Assembly (NCBI GenBank): GCA_028687435.1
Contig: JAQUAF010000021.1
Coordinates: 1 to 64,000 of the forward strand
DNA length: 64,000 nt
Reading direction: 5' to 3'
From: Verrucomicrobiia bacterium
GTDB lineage: Bacteria; Verrucomicrobiota; Verrucomicrobiia; JABWAM01
Shown here: piece after piece, positions 8,661-17,578 of the stretch
How positions within the stretch are numbered: position 1 is the first letter of the stretch
How the letters are laid out: each line of letters begins with the position of its first letter
Notes under the pieces: generated by a model
What the model was told of the DNA's origin: nothing
Database searches by the model: none
The model's input: only the letters and a program-made list of their open reading frames with translations
Program-made: the position numbers and the translations under genes

Positions 8661-8825
8661 CTGACTCGACGGGAGTCAGAATCAAGCATTCAGAAACCAG
8701 AATTCGCAAAAGTTGAAATCTCATCCCCGCAACCCATTGAAGTCCAGCACATTGCATCGCCGTTCATTCGCAGCATTCTCCCGACAATGGACGAATGATC
8801 ATCTTTCCGTGCTTGCGGCGGAAAG
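8661..8825 (+). other. Structured leader upstream of carB
   Basis: Three short inverted repeats precede carB: CTGACTC/GAGTCAG (8661-8679), TCATTCG/CGAATGA (8765-8797) and CTTTCCG/CGGAAAG (8803-8825). The set could be an attenuation leader for pyrimidine or arginine control. No known riboswitch consensus is recognisable and no T-run follows the last hairpin. The first hairpin may instead belong to the divergent regulator. Confidence 0.3.
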
Positions 8826-8880
8826 CCCGTCCTGCTAACCAAATCCGGCTGCTCAACCCATCTTTTAAAGGATTTTTCTT

Positions 8881-11800
8881 ATGCCCAAACGAACAGACAT
8901 CAAAAAAGTCATGATCATCGGCTCCGGCCCCATCGTCATCGGCCAGGCCTGCGAATTCGATTACTCCGGCACCCAGGCCTGCAAGGCCCTGAGGGCGCTG
9001 GGATATAAAATCGTGCTCGTGAATTCCAATCCGGCCACCATCATGACCGATCCGAACATGGCCGACGTGACTTATATCGAGCCGCTGAATGTCAAACGGA
9101 TAGCTGAAATCATCGAAAAGGAACGCCCCGACGCCCTGCTTCCCAATCTGGGGGGACAAACCGGGCTGAACCTCTCGTCGCAATTGGAAAAAGAGGGGGT
9201 GCTGAAGAAGTACGGCGTCAAGATCATCGGCGTCGAAGCCTCCGCCATCGAAAAGGGGGAGGATCGCATTGCCTTCAAGGAAGCCATGAAACGGCTGGGC
9301 ATTGACATGCCCAAAAGCGAGGCGGTTTACAGCGTCAATGACGCCGAACGGGTGGCGGTGCAACTCGGCTATCCGGTCGTGGTGCGCCCCGCCTACACCA
9401 TGGGCGGCACGGGGGGCGGACTGGTTTACAATGTGGAAGAATTGCAGACGGTGGCCAGCCGCGGCATCGCGGCAAGCCTGGTGGGACAGGTTCTCATCGA
9501 GGAATCCGTGCTGGGCTGGGAGGAACTCGAGTTGGAGGTGGTGAGGGACGCCAAAAACCGGATGATCACGGTTTGTTTCATCGAAAACGTGGACGCCATG
9601 GGAGTCCATACCGGCGATTCCTATTGCGTGGCGCCCATGTTGACCATTGACCCGGCCCTGCAAAAGAAACTGCAGGATTATTCCTACAAGATTGTCGAGG
9701 AGATCCAGGTCATCGGCGGCACCAACATCCAGTTCGCCCACAATCCCAAAAACGGGCGCGTGGTGATAATCGAAATCAACCCCCGCACCTCGCGGTCCTC
9801 GGCCCTGGCCTCAAAGGCCACCGGGTTCCCCATCGCCCTGGTTTCCGCCAAACTCGCGGGCGGCCTCACCCTCGATGAATTTCCCTACTGGCGCGACGGC
9901 ACCCTCGACAAATACACTCCGTCGGGGGATTATGTGGTCGTCAAGTTTGCGCGCTGGGCATTCGAGAAATTCAAGGGCTCCATCGACCGGCTGGGCACCC
10001 AGATGCGCGCGGTCGGCGAGGTCATGAGCATCGGCAAAAACTACAAGGAAGCCTTTCAAAAAGCCATCCGTTCGCTCGAAAACGGGCGTTACGGGCTTGG
10101 ATTCGCCAAGGATTTCAACCAGCGTTCCCTGCCCGAGTTGATCTCCATGCTGAAGGAGGCCACCAGCGAACGCCAGTACATCATGTACGAAGCCCTGCGC
10201 AAAGGCGCCAAGGTGGAAGAATTGCATCAACTCACCCATATCAAGGCATGGTTCATCCAGCAAATGAAGGAACTGGTCGAACTCGAGGAAAAAATCCTCA
10301 GGCACAAGGGCGGCAAACTGTCCGACAACCTCCTGCGCCAGGCCAAAAAAGACGGCTTTGCCGACCGTTATCTCGCCAAAATCCTCGGCGTTCCGGAAAA
10401 ACAAATCCGCGAACAACGTCTGGGGATGGGCATGGCCGAGGCATGGGACGCGGTGCCGGTCAGCGGCGTCGAAAACGCCTCCTACTATTACTCCACCTAC
10501 AACGCTCCCGACAAGGTTTCGACCAGCTCAAAGAAAAAGATCATGGTCCTCGGCGGCGGTCCCAACCGGATCGGACAGGGCATCGAATTCGACTACTGCT
10601 GCGTCCACGCCGCATTCGCCCTGCGCGAGGCGGGCTACGAAACCATCATGGTCAATTGCAATCCCGAGACGGTTTCCACCGACTACGACACCTCGGACAA
10701 GCTCTACTTCGAGCCGTTGACCGTGGAGGATGTGCTGAGCATCTACCACAAGGAGAAACCCGCCGGCGTGATCGTCCAGTTCGGCGGCCAGACCCCCCTC
10801 AACATTGCCAGGGAACTTGAGGCCGCCGGAGTCCCGATCATGGGCACCTCTCCCGACGTCATCGATCTGGCGGAAGACCGGGACCTTTTCCGCAAAATGA
10901 TGGACAAGATGGGGATCGCCATGCCCGAGTCCGGCATGGCCAGCAATCTTGAGCAGGCGCTCAAGGTCGCAAAACGAATCGGTTATCCGCTCATGGTCCG
11001 TCCCTCCTATGTGCTCGGGGGCCGGGGCATGGAAGTCGTTCTCGACGAGGCCATGCTTCGTCAATATGTGGCCGCCGCCGTTGATTTGACCCCGGAACGC
11101 CCCATCCTCATCGACAAATTCCTCGACAACGCCATCGAGGCGGAGGCGGACGCCCTGGCCGACGGCAAGGACGCCTTTGTCCCCGCGGTGATGGAACACA
11201 TCGAACTGGCCGGCATTCATTCGGGCGACTCGGCCTGCGCAATCCCCCCCGTGACCCTGTCCGAAAAACACATCCGCGCCATCGAGGAGCTCACGTTGCG
11301 AATCAGCCGCGAACTCAAGGTGGTGGGCGTGATGAACATCCAATATGCCATTGCCGAGGACAAGGTCTATGTCCTTGAAGCCAATCCGCGGGCCTCGCGC
11401 ACCGTGCCCCTGGTTTCAAAGGTCTGCAATGTTCCCATGGCAAGACTGGCCACCCAGCTCATGCTCGGCACATCCCTTGCCAGCCTCAAGCTGGGCAAAA
11501 AGAAAATCCCCCACGTGGGCGTCAAGGAGGCGGTCATGCCGTTTTCCATGTTCCCCGAAGTGGATCCGATTCTGGGACCGGAAATGCGTTCCACCGGCGA
11601 GGTTTTGGGCGTGGCGACATCGTTTGGCCTTGCCTACTTCAAGGCGCAGGAAGCGGCCCAGCCCCCCCTGCCCTTGGAAGGTTCCGTCCTGATTTCCGTG
11701 GCGGATCGCGACAAACCGGCCATCCTCAAGGTGGCCCGCAAGTTCCACGAACTCGGCTTTGTCATTCGCGCCACATCGGGCACCCATGCCTACCTGGCCA

Positions 11801-12084
11801 AACACCATATTCCCTGCGAACCGGTGTTCAAGATCCACGACGGACAACGGCCGCACGTGGTGGACTCCATCAAGAACAACGAAATCCAGCTTCTGATCAA
11901 CACACCCGTCGGCAAGGAAAGCCAGCACGACGACGGGGACATCCGCAAGGCGGCCATCAAGCACAAGATTCCCTACATCACCACCACCGCCGCCGCCCAC
12001 GCCGCAGTCCAGGGCATCGCCGAATCGCGCAAGGGCAAGGCCGCCGTCAAATCCCTCCAACAGTACCACAAGGATATTGGCTGA
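8881..12084 (+). CDS. carB: Carbamoyl-phosphate synthase large subunit
   Basis: Makes carbamoyl phosphate from bicarbonate, ammonia (passed from CarA) and two ATP, feeding pyrimidine and arginine synthesis. At 1067 aa it is close to the usual 1070-1080. Two ATP-grasp halves are visible. The first starts MIIGSGPIVIGQACEFDYSG and ends in NPRTSRSSALASKATG; the second starts MVLGGGPNRIGQGIEFDYCC and ends in NPRASRTVPLVSKVCN. A C-terminal MGS-like allosteric domain begins around residue 935 (SVLISVADRDKPAILKVARK). The ATG at 8881 has AGGA 8 nt upstream. carA is not adjacent. ArgF, which consumes the product, lies at 26853-27797. Confidence 0.98.
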   Translation: MPKRTDIKKVMIIGSGPIVIGQACEFDYSGTQACKALRALGYKIVLVNSNPATIMTDPNMADVTYIEPLNVKRIAEIIEKERPDALLPNLGGQTGLNLSSQLEKEGVLKKYGVKIIGVEASAIEKGEDRIAFKEAMKRLGIDMPKSEAVYSVNDAERVAVQLGYPVVVRPAYTMGGTGGGLVYNVEELQTVASRGIAASLVGQVLIEESVLGWEELELEVVRDAKNRMITVCFIENVDAMGVHTGDSYCVAPMLTIDPALQKKLQDYSYKIVEEIQVIGGTNIQFAHNPKNGRVVIIEINPRTSRSSALASKATGFPIALVSAKLAGGLTLDEFPYWRDGTLDKYTPSGDYVVVKFARWAFEKFKGSIDRLGTQMRAVGEVMSIGKNYKEAFQKAIRSLENGRYGLGFAKDFNQRSLPELISMLKEATSERQYIMYEALRKGAKVEELHQLTHIKAWFIQQMKELVELEEKILRHKGGKLSDNLLRQAKKDGFADRYLAKILGVPEKQIREQRLGMGMAEAWDAVPVSGVENASYYYSTYNAPDKVSTSSKKKIMVLGGGPNRIGQGIEFDYCCVHAAFALREAGYETIMVNCNPETVSTDYDTSDKLYFEPLTVEDVLSIYHKEKPAGVIVQFGGQTPLNIARELEAAGVPIMGTSPDVIDLAEDRDLFRKMMDKMGIAMPESGMASNLEQALKVAKRIGYPLMVRPSYVLGGRGMEVVLDEAMLRQYVAAAVDLTPERPILIDKFLDNAIEAEADALADGKDAFVPAVMEHIELAGIHSGDSACAIPPVTLSEKHIRAIEELTLRISRELKVVGVMNIQYAIAEDKVYVLEANPRASRTVPLVSKVCNVPMARLATQLMLGTSLASLKLGKKKIPHVGVKEAVMPFSMFPEVDPILGPEMRSTGEVLGVATSFGLAYFKAQEAAQPPLPLEGSVLISVADRDKPAILKVARKFHELGFVIRATSGTHAYLAKHHIPCEPVFKIHDGQRPHVVDSIKNNEIQLLINTPVGKESQHDDGDIRKAAIKHKIPYITTTAAAHAAVQGIAESRKGKAAVKSLQQYHKDIG

Positions 12085-12087
12085 TTC

Positions 12088-12107
12088 TTCGCGGCGCAGC
12101 CCGCGAA
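12088..12107 (+). terminator. Hairpin just after carB
   Basis: TTCGCGG (12088-12094) and CCGCGAA (12101-12107) form a 7-bp stem with a 6-nt loop, 3 nt after the carB stop. It is followed by A residues rather than T residues, so it would be a weak intrinsic terminator at best. Confidence 0.4.
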
Positions 12108-12266
12108 AAAATCACTTCACATTCTACTGGAGGGGATTAGGCCGGTGACAGGCCTCTCTCTCCTCCATGTTTCAGGCTCCAATTTGCAAGGGAACACGAA
12201 TGGCTTAAATAAGCGTCATTCCAGACGTTTTTTTCAGCTCAGGTTCAGAATACATCCGGATTCCGG

Positions 12267-12833
12267 TCATTGATCAATGGGCTTGAGATATTTTTCCAGT
12301 TTCCAGTCATCGGGAAATTTCAACTTCCCGCCGTTTTTCCTCAAGCCGTCCAATATCTCGAAAGTGCCTTTCAAATAGTCCTTGAAAATTTCGCGATCCA
12401 ATGTTTTCCATTGATAGCCAAATGTCAGATAGTGAACGATATCGCCGCTTGTATCGTCGGCATGCACCATCCATATCATTGGACGCTGTCCAAAACGCCC
12501 GCTACTCGCCAGTTTTTTTGTCTCTTCATCCAAATTACTTTTCGGAGATAAATGCAAAAAATCAACAGGAAATGGAATATCCCATGTCCCCAATTTGATA
12601 TTGGATTTAATAATCTTGTCATACCCAGCTTCGCTCAAATATCGATTCGCGCGAAGGTCTTCGATAACATTTAATGGAAAAACCTTTTTCGCGTCTACGT
12701 AGACGCCAATCCCCATCCCAATAAGCTGCCTCTGACTTTTCACCTCTTGCGCAACAGAATCAACCTGAGCCTGTCCAGACAGGGACATGAATGTTGATGC
12801 CGCCAAAATAACAATTGCTATTTTCATTTTCAT
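12267..12833 (-). CDS. Secreted protein of unknown function, 188 aa
   Basis: No family is recognised. MKMKIAIVILAASTFMSLSGQAQ is a clear Sec signal peptide with an AQA-type cleavage site. The mature part, about 165 aa, is mixed charged/aromatic with no cysteine motif, repeat or membrane segment. It begins with an alpha-helical stretch (SVAQEVKSQRQLIGMGIGVYVDAK). The start has a GGAG box 6 nt upstream. It is the last gene of a minus-strand run (12.2-17.4 kb) of secreted proteins in A+T-rich DNA and may belong with them, although 250 bp separate it from the next gene. Confidence 0.7.
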   Translation of the reverse strand: MKMKIAIVILAASTFMSLSGQAQVDSVAQEVKSQRQLIGMGIGVYVDAKKVFPLNVIEDLRANRYLSEAGYDKIIKSNIKLGTWDIPFPVDFLHLSPKSNLDEETKKLASSGRFGQRPMIWMVHADDTSGDIVHYLTFGYQWKTLDREIFKDYLKGTFEILDGLRKNGGKLKFPDDWKLEKYLKPIDQ

Positions 12834-13083
12834 TTATTTCTCCACTTTCAAACTTCCATAAAATGATAAATCAACTCTCCCATTAATATTTGCCTGGCTT
12901 CCCAAATCCAAAAACAACCCAGCAGCAGATGTGAAAAAGAACGCCCTTTGCCAGTTGCCAATAGGCAACTTCATTCTAGCAGAACGACAAAACGTCGAAT
13001 CCAAACTCTTTGAAATCTGTCCGGGCCTGGATGTGTTTTTTACAAAAATGAAAGCGCATGGGACCGCTCTTTTCCAATCCGTT

Positions 13084-14238
13084 TTACAACTCTAAACTGC
13101 AAAGGTCCGCCAACGTTCTGCATGCCGCTCGGGCAACCAAAGGATCAATTTGCGGATCTAATAATTGATTAGCAATCAAGAGAATCCAAGAATTAATCTC
13201 ACCTTTGGTGTATTGATGTGTCCCGGAGACAGCATATTTAACTTGCAAGATAGAAATAACTTTTTGAAATGCATCCCCGTTTTTAATAAACTCAACGGTT
13301 TTTTCAATATCCCGAGCAGCATCGAGCGCTTTCTTTTCCTGCTCGCGTTCAGGGAAACGTTTCTTAATTTCTCCAACATCATTCGAAATATTGAGAGGAT
13401 ATTCAAAAAATCGCCACAATTCACTGGCAAAAAAGGATCGAGCAGGTCCAGACTCTTCATTCATTACAATTTTCACCAACTCTTTGCGAACCGTTTCACG
13501 ATATTGAACTGGCAAGTTTTTTCTGGATGGCAACGCCTTAACCACAGCCATCTTTCCCTTTAAATCATTTGCCATCAACAGATCGATCATCTCTGCGATT
13601 GTCTTACCTTTCACTAAATTCTCCTGAATCTCCTCAATGGGTTTGATTCTTTGGCGCGGACCTTTTGAAAAAAAATGACAAATCAATGAATTTTCTCTAG
13701 CGGTCAAATACCATCCTGCACCAAGATTCTCAGCAATTATGTTCATAGCCACACGAACGGAAACCACTTGATTGCTTCCAGAAAGATCGCGAAACCAGAC
13801 ATTGGCTGGCATGAAGACAAAAACGTAAGCCCCGCCCCCAAACTCATCTTTTTTGATCGCTTGCTTGAGTAAGGCAGCACAATCCTTTTCAAAGCAAGAT
13901 CCACGCAATACCCCAACGGTAACTTTTCGATTACCTATCCAATCCGGATTATCAGCGAGAGATGAGGGAACGTAGTTCAAGAAATGGCTATTCAGATCAC
14001 TCAACTTGGCAATAACTCCCAATTTGACCACAGAATCAAAAGAGACCGAATTACTCACTTCAACTTTATCGAGGCAACCTGAATCCCCCACTTCCAATGA
14101 TGCAGATACCCCTTGTTTCACCACCTTATCATTCAACGCTTTCAGCCAATAATCCTCCGCAGCAGAAGCAGCCTGCATCTCATTGCAAAGCAATTCGCAA
14201 ACTGCAACTACGAGATAAAACAATATTTTTTTTGTCAT
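13084..14238 (-). CDS. Secreted protein of unknown function, 384 aa
   Basis: Signal peptide MTKKILFYLVVAVCELLCNEMQAASA, then about 360 residues. The region DWIGNRKVTVGVLRGSCFEKDCAALLKQAIKK followed by YVFVFMPANVWF...VSVRVAMNIIAENLGAGWYL resembles the fold of short secretin/TonB N-terminal modules (local ligand followed by a residual beta-alpha unit). The C-terminal half is helical and looks HEAT-like (VARAACRTLADLCSLEL). Both assignments are weak. The gene lies 14 bp downstream of the interrupted 387-codon gene and is probably co-transcribed with it. Base composition here is more A+T-rich than the housekeeping genes, which suggests transfer. Confidence 0.7.
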   Translation of the reverse strand: MTKKILFYLVVAVCELLCNEMQAASAAEDYWLKALNDKVVKQGVSASLEVGDSGCLDKVEVSNSVSFDSVVKLGVIAKLSDLNSHFLNYVPSSLADNPDWIGNRKVTVGVLRGSCFEKDCAALLKQAIKKDEFGGGAYVFVFMPANVWFRDLSGSNQVVSVRVAMNIIAENLGAGWYLTARENSLICHFFSKGPRQRIKPIEEIQENLVKGKTIAEMIDLLMANDLKGKMAVVKALPSRKNLPVQYRETVRKELVKIVMNEESGPARSFFASELWRFFEYPLNISNDVGEIKKRFPEREQEKKALDAARDIEKTVEFIKNGDAFQKVISILQVKYAVSGTHQYTKGEINSWILLIANQLLDPQIDPLVARAACRTLADLCSLEL

Positions 14239-14252
14239 AAAATTTTAAAAAC

Positions 14253-14807
14253 TTATTGACTTGGCAATAATGTTAATGGAGACGTATCGGATATCTGAAT
14301 GGGATTTATGCTGTCAAAAGTCACAATATTTTTACCGAAAAAACCTCCAGCAAAAACAGTCTGTTGCAGGGTCAGTTTAGCCCCAGATGGCAATCCCGCC
14401 CGGTATATATCATCAAACTGACCACTAGCATTTGTTAGCAGTGGAGTCCCCAAGACTACAGGAAGATAACCCTTGAGAAATCCGCCAATCGGAACACCTT
14501 CTTCGCGCACATAAATTCCAGGCAGAGAAACTCCAAATTGATCCGTCAGAGTCCAAGTGGTTCTTCCGTTACCACTTAATGTCAAAAGGATTCCTCCGGG
14601 AATAATCGTCCATTCGGTAGACAAATTGGGATGGCTCAGTCTACGAGGAAAACGCATTTGAATATCAATACTCTTTGTAATTGTAACACCAAAAATGGTA
14701 TATGTACATTGCAGAGGCTGTGCTTGATTGATCGGCCGTGTAGCTACAATGGTACATTGATCCTTCGAATCAGAACCAATAATTTTAAAGCACCCATTGG
14801 GAGATTT
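14253..14807 (-). pseudogene. Continuation of the 14808-15413 gene beyond an in-frame TGA
   Basis: After the TGA at 14808-14810 the same frame stays open for another 184 codons, to 14253. The first 50 of these have no ATG; the next ATG is at 14657. The residues after the stop (KSPNGCFKIIGSD...) continue a beta-sandwich domain begun before it, so this is one interrupted gene and not two genes. The last 100 residues (LTDQFGVSLPGIYVREEG..., LPSGAKLTLQQTVFAGG) look like a further beta domain. The likely original codon at the stop is TGG (Trp). Confidence 0.7.
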
Positions 14808-15413
14808 TCATTTGAAGGTTCCACCATCGGGACTTGATGTTGCACTGTATTGCGCTTGGAAATCAGCCGGGGCCGATGTTCCAACTTCCGCCACATAAAG
14901 GATTGAGTCGGGTCCCTCTAAGTCCAATTGGGGTACAATAATCGTTACTTCACGGCTCGCCGATGTATTACTCTTAGAAGACACACCGCCAGTCCATCCT
15001 GATGGGCAAGCTTTGTATTTTTGTTCGACACTGGTCAGTTTAAATTTATATTGCCCTGGTGCAGTTGAAGCATCCACATTCCAGTTGATTGTCGGTCCGT
15101 TAGCAGGATTTTGATCGCCGACATCTTTGAAAAATGTGTAAATGGGATCGCCGTCAGTCACTGGATCTTGACTCTTTTGATCACATTTGCATTTATCGTT
15201 ATCTGTCAGTGAAGGAGCGCTTCCGCCTCCTGTAATGGTTATCGTCACATTTCCGGTCAGAGGTATACCAATAATATATTTGTTTGGATCGTCTGGAGTG
15301 ACGGTGGCACCGCTTACTGATATAGTCAGATCGGCCCCTCGTGCGATTCCCATACAGCTAATTTCCATCAACCATATGACCAGCAAAATGAATTTTCTCG
15401 GGTTCCAATTCAT
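14808..15413 (-). pseudogene. Secreted beta-sandwich protein, interrupted by in-frame TGA
   Basis: MNWNPRKFILLVIWLMEISCMGIARGA is a signal peptide; the ATG at 15413 has AGGAG 7 nt upstream. It is followed by two Ig/invasin-like beta modules: ADLTISVSGATVTPDDPNKYIIGIPLTG, and then LEGPDSILYVAEVGTSAPADFQAQ with ATSSPDGGTFK at the break. In related extracellular proteins this strand reads GGTY-x-W, so the TGA falls where Trp is expected. Counting through the stop, the product would be 386 aa. The gene starts 9 bp after the YD/RHS-like gene's stop and is almost certainly in the same transcript. It may be a nonsense-mutated gene, a sequencing error or a readthrough case. Confidence 0.7.
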
Positions 15414-15422
15414 CGTTTACTC

Positions 15423-17135
15423 CTATTTTTCGTTGGCGTTCCTTTCCAGTTTTGCCATTCGCCTTCCGTCAGGGGCGTCCACGTAAAGTATCGTGCCCTG
15501 TTGGGAATTGATCTCTTTCTCCAAGATTCCTTGCTGGCTGTAAAAGTAACGCTTGGTAATTTCAGGATATCTGTTGGATTGCTCGGTTATTCTATCCAAT
15601 GCGATTCGTTTTTGCTGGTCAAATTCCCGGTAAAATGTGCGAGCCAAGGTCATGCCATCTGTTTCGTAGACTTCATTTTTCTCCCAACTGTCATTTGGCG
15701 AATAAGTTTTGACGGAATGTAATTTTCCATTGATTAATATTTTAGCCTCCCGGCCTTGCTCATCATAGATGTACTGACGCGTCCGGCCATCCGCATTCTT
15801 TGTGAAAAGAACCCGGCCCTGCGCATCATAATACGTCGTATATTTCAGCTTCCCATCTCCGTCAAAACACTGCATACTTTTTTTGTCATCTTTTCCATAT
15901 TCATATTTTTTGACAGATCCATCCTTTAAAATCTCCCGAATCAATTTGCCGTCTTGACTGAATGTTGATTTATAGGCCACCGTTAGCTTTCCATCCTTAA
16001 CCTCTTCCACCTTGCGCAATTTTCCAGCAAGCTTGTCTCCACTCACGAATGTGCTGCGAATCGTCCAGACGCCCTTCTCAAACGTTTCCTCCCGTCCCGG
16101 AGATTCCTTCCATGCGCTGACCAACTCCCCCTTGGCGTCCCGTTTTTCAATGCACGCCGCATTGTCCTGCGGGGTCGCCCCCGGTTTCACGACATAATTC
16201 CATGTGTTGGTTTCCGCAGTCCCGCAAACAGCGTCGGATAAAAGATATCGGCTGGAGGCGTCCCATGTGTATAAATGTTCATCCTTGCCTGTGGACGAGA
16301 CCTTGAGGGTGGGCTGTTTCGATTCATCAACCCCAAAAACATAGTCCATCACGGTTCCGTCCGCCAAGGTCATCCGCCGAAGGCTGAGTTCTTCTCCCTT
16401 AACCTCCCTTTTCTTATCGGCGCCAACCAGCACCAGCGGCTTGCTTCCAAGTTCAAATTTATTCCGTTTTCCATCCTTGAAGATCATTTCTCCAGACCGT
16501 CCTTCCCGGGCATCCATCTGTATCCGCAAGGCGGTGGAACCATTGACTCGGATTTCTCCGGCCTTTTCTCCCAGCATCACCACGTCAATCAGCTTGTTCT
16601 TGGGCGTCTTGATGGTCGTGATACGCCCGCCCGTAAAAGTCATCCTCCACCCGCCGCAATTGGCAAACAGATTGATGATATTTCCAGGATTTCCCGCCGC
16701 GTTTTTTGAGATTTCGGCTTTCCATCCCGAGGACCCGTTCAAGATATTCTTGTCCTTGCTTGCCCAATAATGATAAGTCCATCCGTCAGGATAAATGCAT
16801 TCATATTCCCTTTCGCTGAGGGGATACATTCTCGCGTCAAATATAAACAGATTGAAATTTGAAGAGAAAAACCGGGATGGCGGATAAACAGGCGAAAAAC
16901 TCAGGATCAACGGCAGGGGTTTTTCATCCTCCAACGGAAGAAAACCCACGGTGTAGAACAATTCGCAAACGCCCCTCTCATTAATCCCTGAGTATCGGTT
17001 ATGCGGCTCCGACCAGCGAATTGAACACGAACTGGCACGTTCCACCCCAAGCCCCATCAGCAAAAACAGAGTCAAAAGGGCCGTTCCCCAACAGCCTCCT
17101 CTTTTTCCCCATCGATGCCAACAGTCTTTTTCCAT
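15423..17135 (-). CDS. Secreted YD/RHS-repeat-like protein, 570 aa
   Basis: Exported protein. The N-terminus MEKDCWHRWGKRGGCWGTALLTLFLLMGLGVERASS has a signal helix, and an AAGG box lies 7-8 nt before the ATG. The C-terminal half carries degenerate YD/RHS repeats: VKKYEYGKDDKKSMQCFDGDGKLKYTTYYDAQGRVLFTKNADGRTRQYIYDEQGREAKI, then ITKRYFYSQQGILEKEI. The usual RHS shell is much longer and ends in a toxin domain; here there are only a few repeats and no toxin tip, so a structural or polysaccharide-binding role is as likely as a toxin. It lies between a 52-aa secreted peptide gene and the interrupted beta-sandwich gene in a tight minus-strand array. Confidence 0.75.
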   Translation of the reverse strand: MEKDCWHRWGKRGGCWGTALLTLFLLMGLGVERASSCSIRWSEPHNRYSGINERGVCELFYTVGFLPLEDEKPLPLILSFSPVYPPSRFFSSNFNLFIFDARMYPLSEREYECIYPDGWTYHYWASKDKNILNGSSGWKAEISKNAAGNPGNIINLFANCGGWRMTFTGGRITTIKTPKNKLIDVVMLGEKAGEIRVNGSTALRIQMDAREGRSGEMIFKDGKRNKFELGSKPLVLVGADKKREVKGEELSLRRMTLADGTVMDYVFGVDESKQPTLKVSSTGKDEHLYTWDASSRYLLSDAVCGTAETNTWNYVVKPGATPQDNAACIEKRDAKGELVSAWKESPGREETFEKGVWTIRSTFVSGDKLAGKLRKVEEVKDGKLTVAYKSTFSQDGKLIREILKDGSVKKYEYGKDDKKSMQCFDGDGKLKYTTYYDAQGRVLFTKNADGRTRQYIYDEQGREAKILINGKLHSVKTYSPNDSWEKNEVYETDGMTLARTFYREFDQQKRIALDRITEQSNRYPEITKRYFYSQQGILEKEINSQQGTILYVDAPDGRRMAKLERNANEK

Positions 17136-17168
17136 GGCGTGCCTTCCTGCCTGATTTTTCGGATAAAA

Positions 17169-17327
17169 TCATTCTGGCGGAGGATCATCAGGAGGGGGCT
17201 CCGAACAATCGCCATCCGCCAATGTTGCCGGTCGCGAATATTCCAGTCTTTCCACATTCACCGCAATCAGGGCCATCCATGACAGGACGAAGACTGCCAT
17301 CCACCATGCAATTTTTTGATTTTTCAT
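17169..17327 (-). CDS. Small secreted peptide, 52 aa
   Basis: Starts at ATG 17327: MKNQKIAWWMAVFVLSWMALIAV is a signal or membrane helix. It is followed by a short tail ending CSEPPPDDPPPE, a proline/acid-rich end with one cysteine. An AGGAAA box precedes the start, with a somewhat long spacing. A promoter-like sequence lies 50-80 bp upstream, and the stop is 33 bp before the YD/RHS-like gene. It may be a lead peptide, a small membrane partner or a processed signal for the downstream secreted proteins. No family is recognised. Confidence 0.55.
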   Translation of the reverse strand: MKNQKIAWWMAVFVLSWMALIAVNVERLEYSRPATLADGDCSEPPPDDPPPE

Positions 17328-17380
17328 TGGCCAATTTCCTTTTTCTCGAGGGGTCAAAATCCCCAATAAAGAGTTGGTCT

Positions 17381-17408
17381 TTTATACGGATATCGTTTTC
17401 TAGCGCAA
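17381..17408 (-). promoter_or_regulatory. Putative promoter of the 12-17 kb secreted-protein array
   Basis: On the minus strand: TTGCGC (17403-17408), 16-bp spacer, TATAAA (17381-17386), ahead of the 52-aa peptide start at 17327. A small GGGGATTTTGACCCC inverted repeat (17350-17364) lies in the would-be leader. The 250-bp gap 17328-17578 is otherwise A+T-rich and empty. Confidence 0.45.
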
Positions 17409-17578
17409 GCATTTTTTTGTATTTTTTTAAAACACGCTTTCTACATTTCCTTCTTTGCATCAAAAACTCGAAATCATTGCTCAACAAAAGCATTCCATAT
17501 GCCAACCTGTTCGCATCGCTTCTTCAGATTCAGAGGTCTTCCAGACGAACCCCAAAGCGCGCAAAATTGCACCTCATG

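Noticed and set aside
8764-9741. A 325-aa minus-strand frame opposite carB
   Set aside because: His/Asp/Gly-rich antisense of carB codons, a common artefact in G+C-rich genes.
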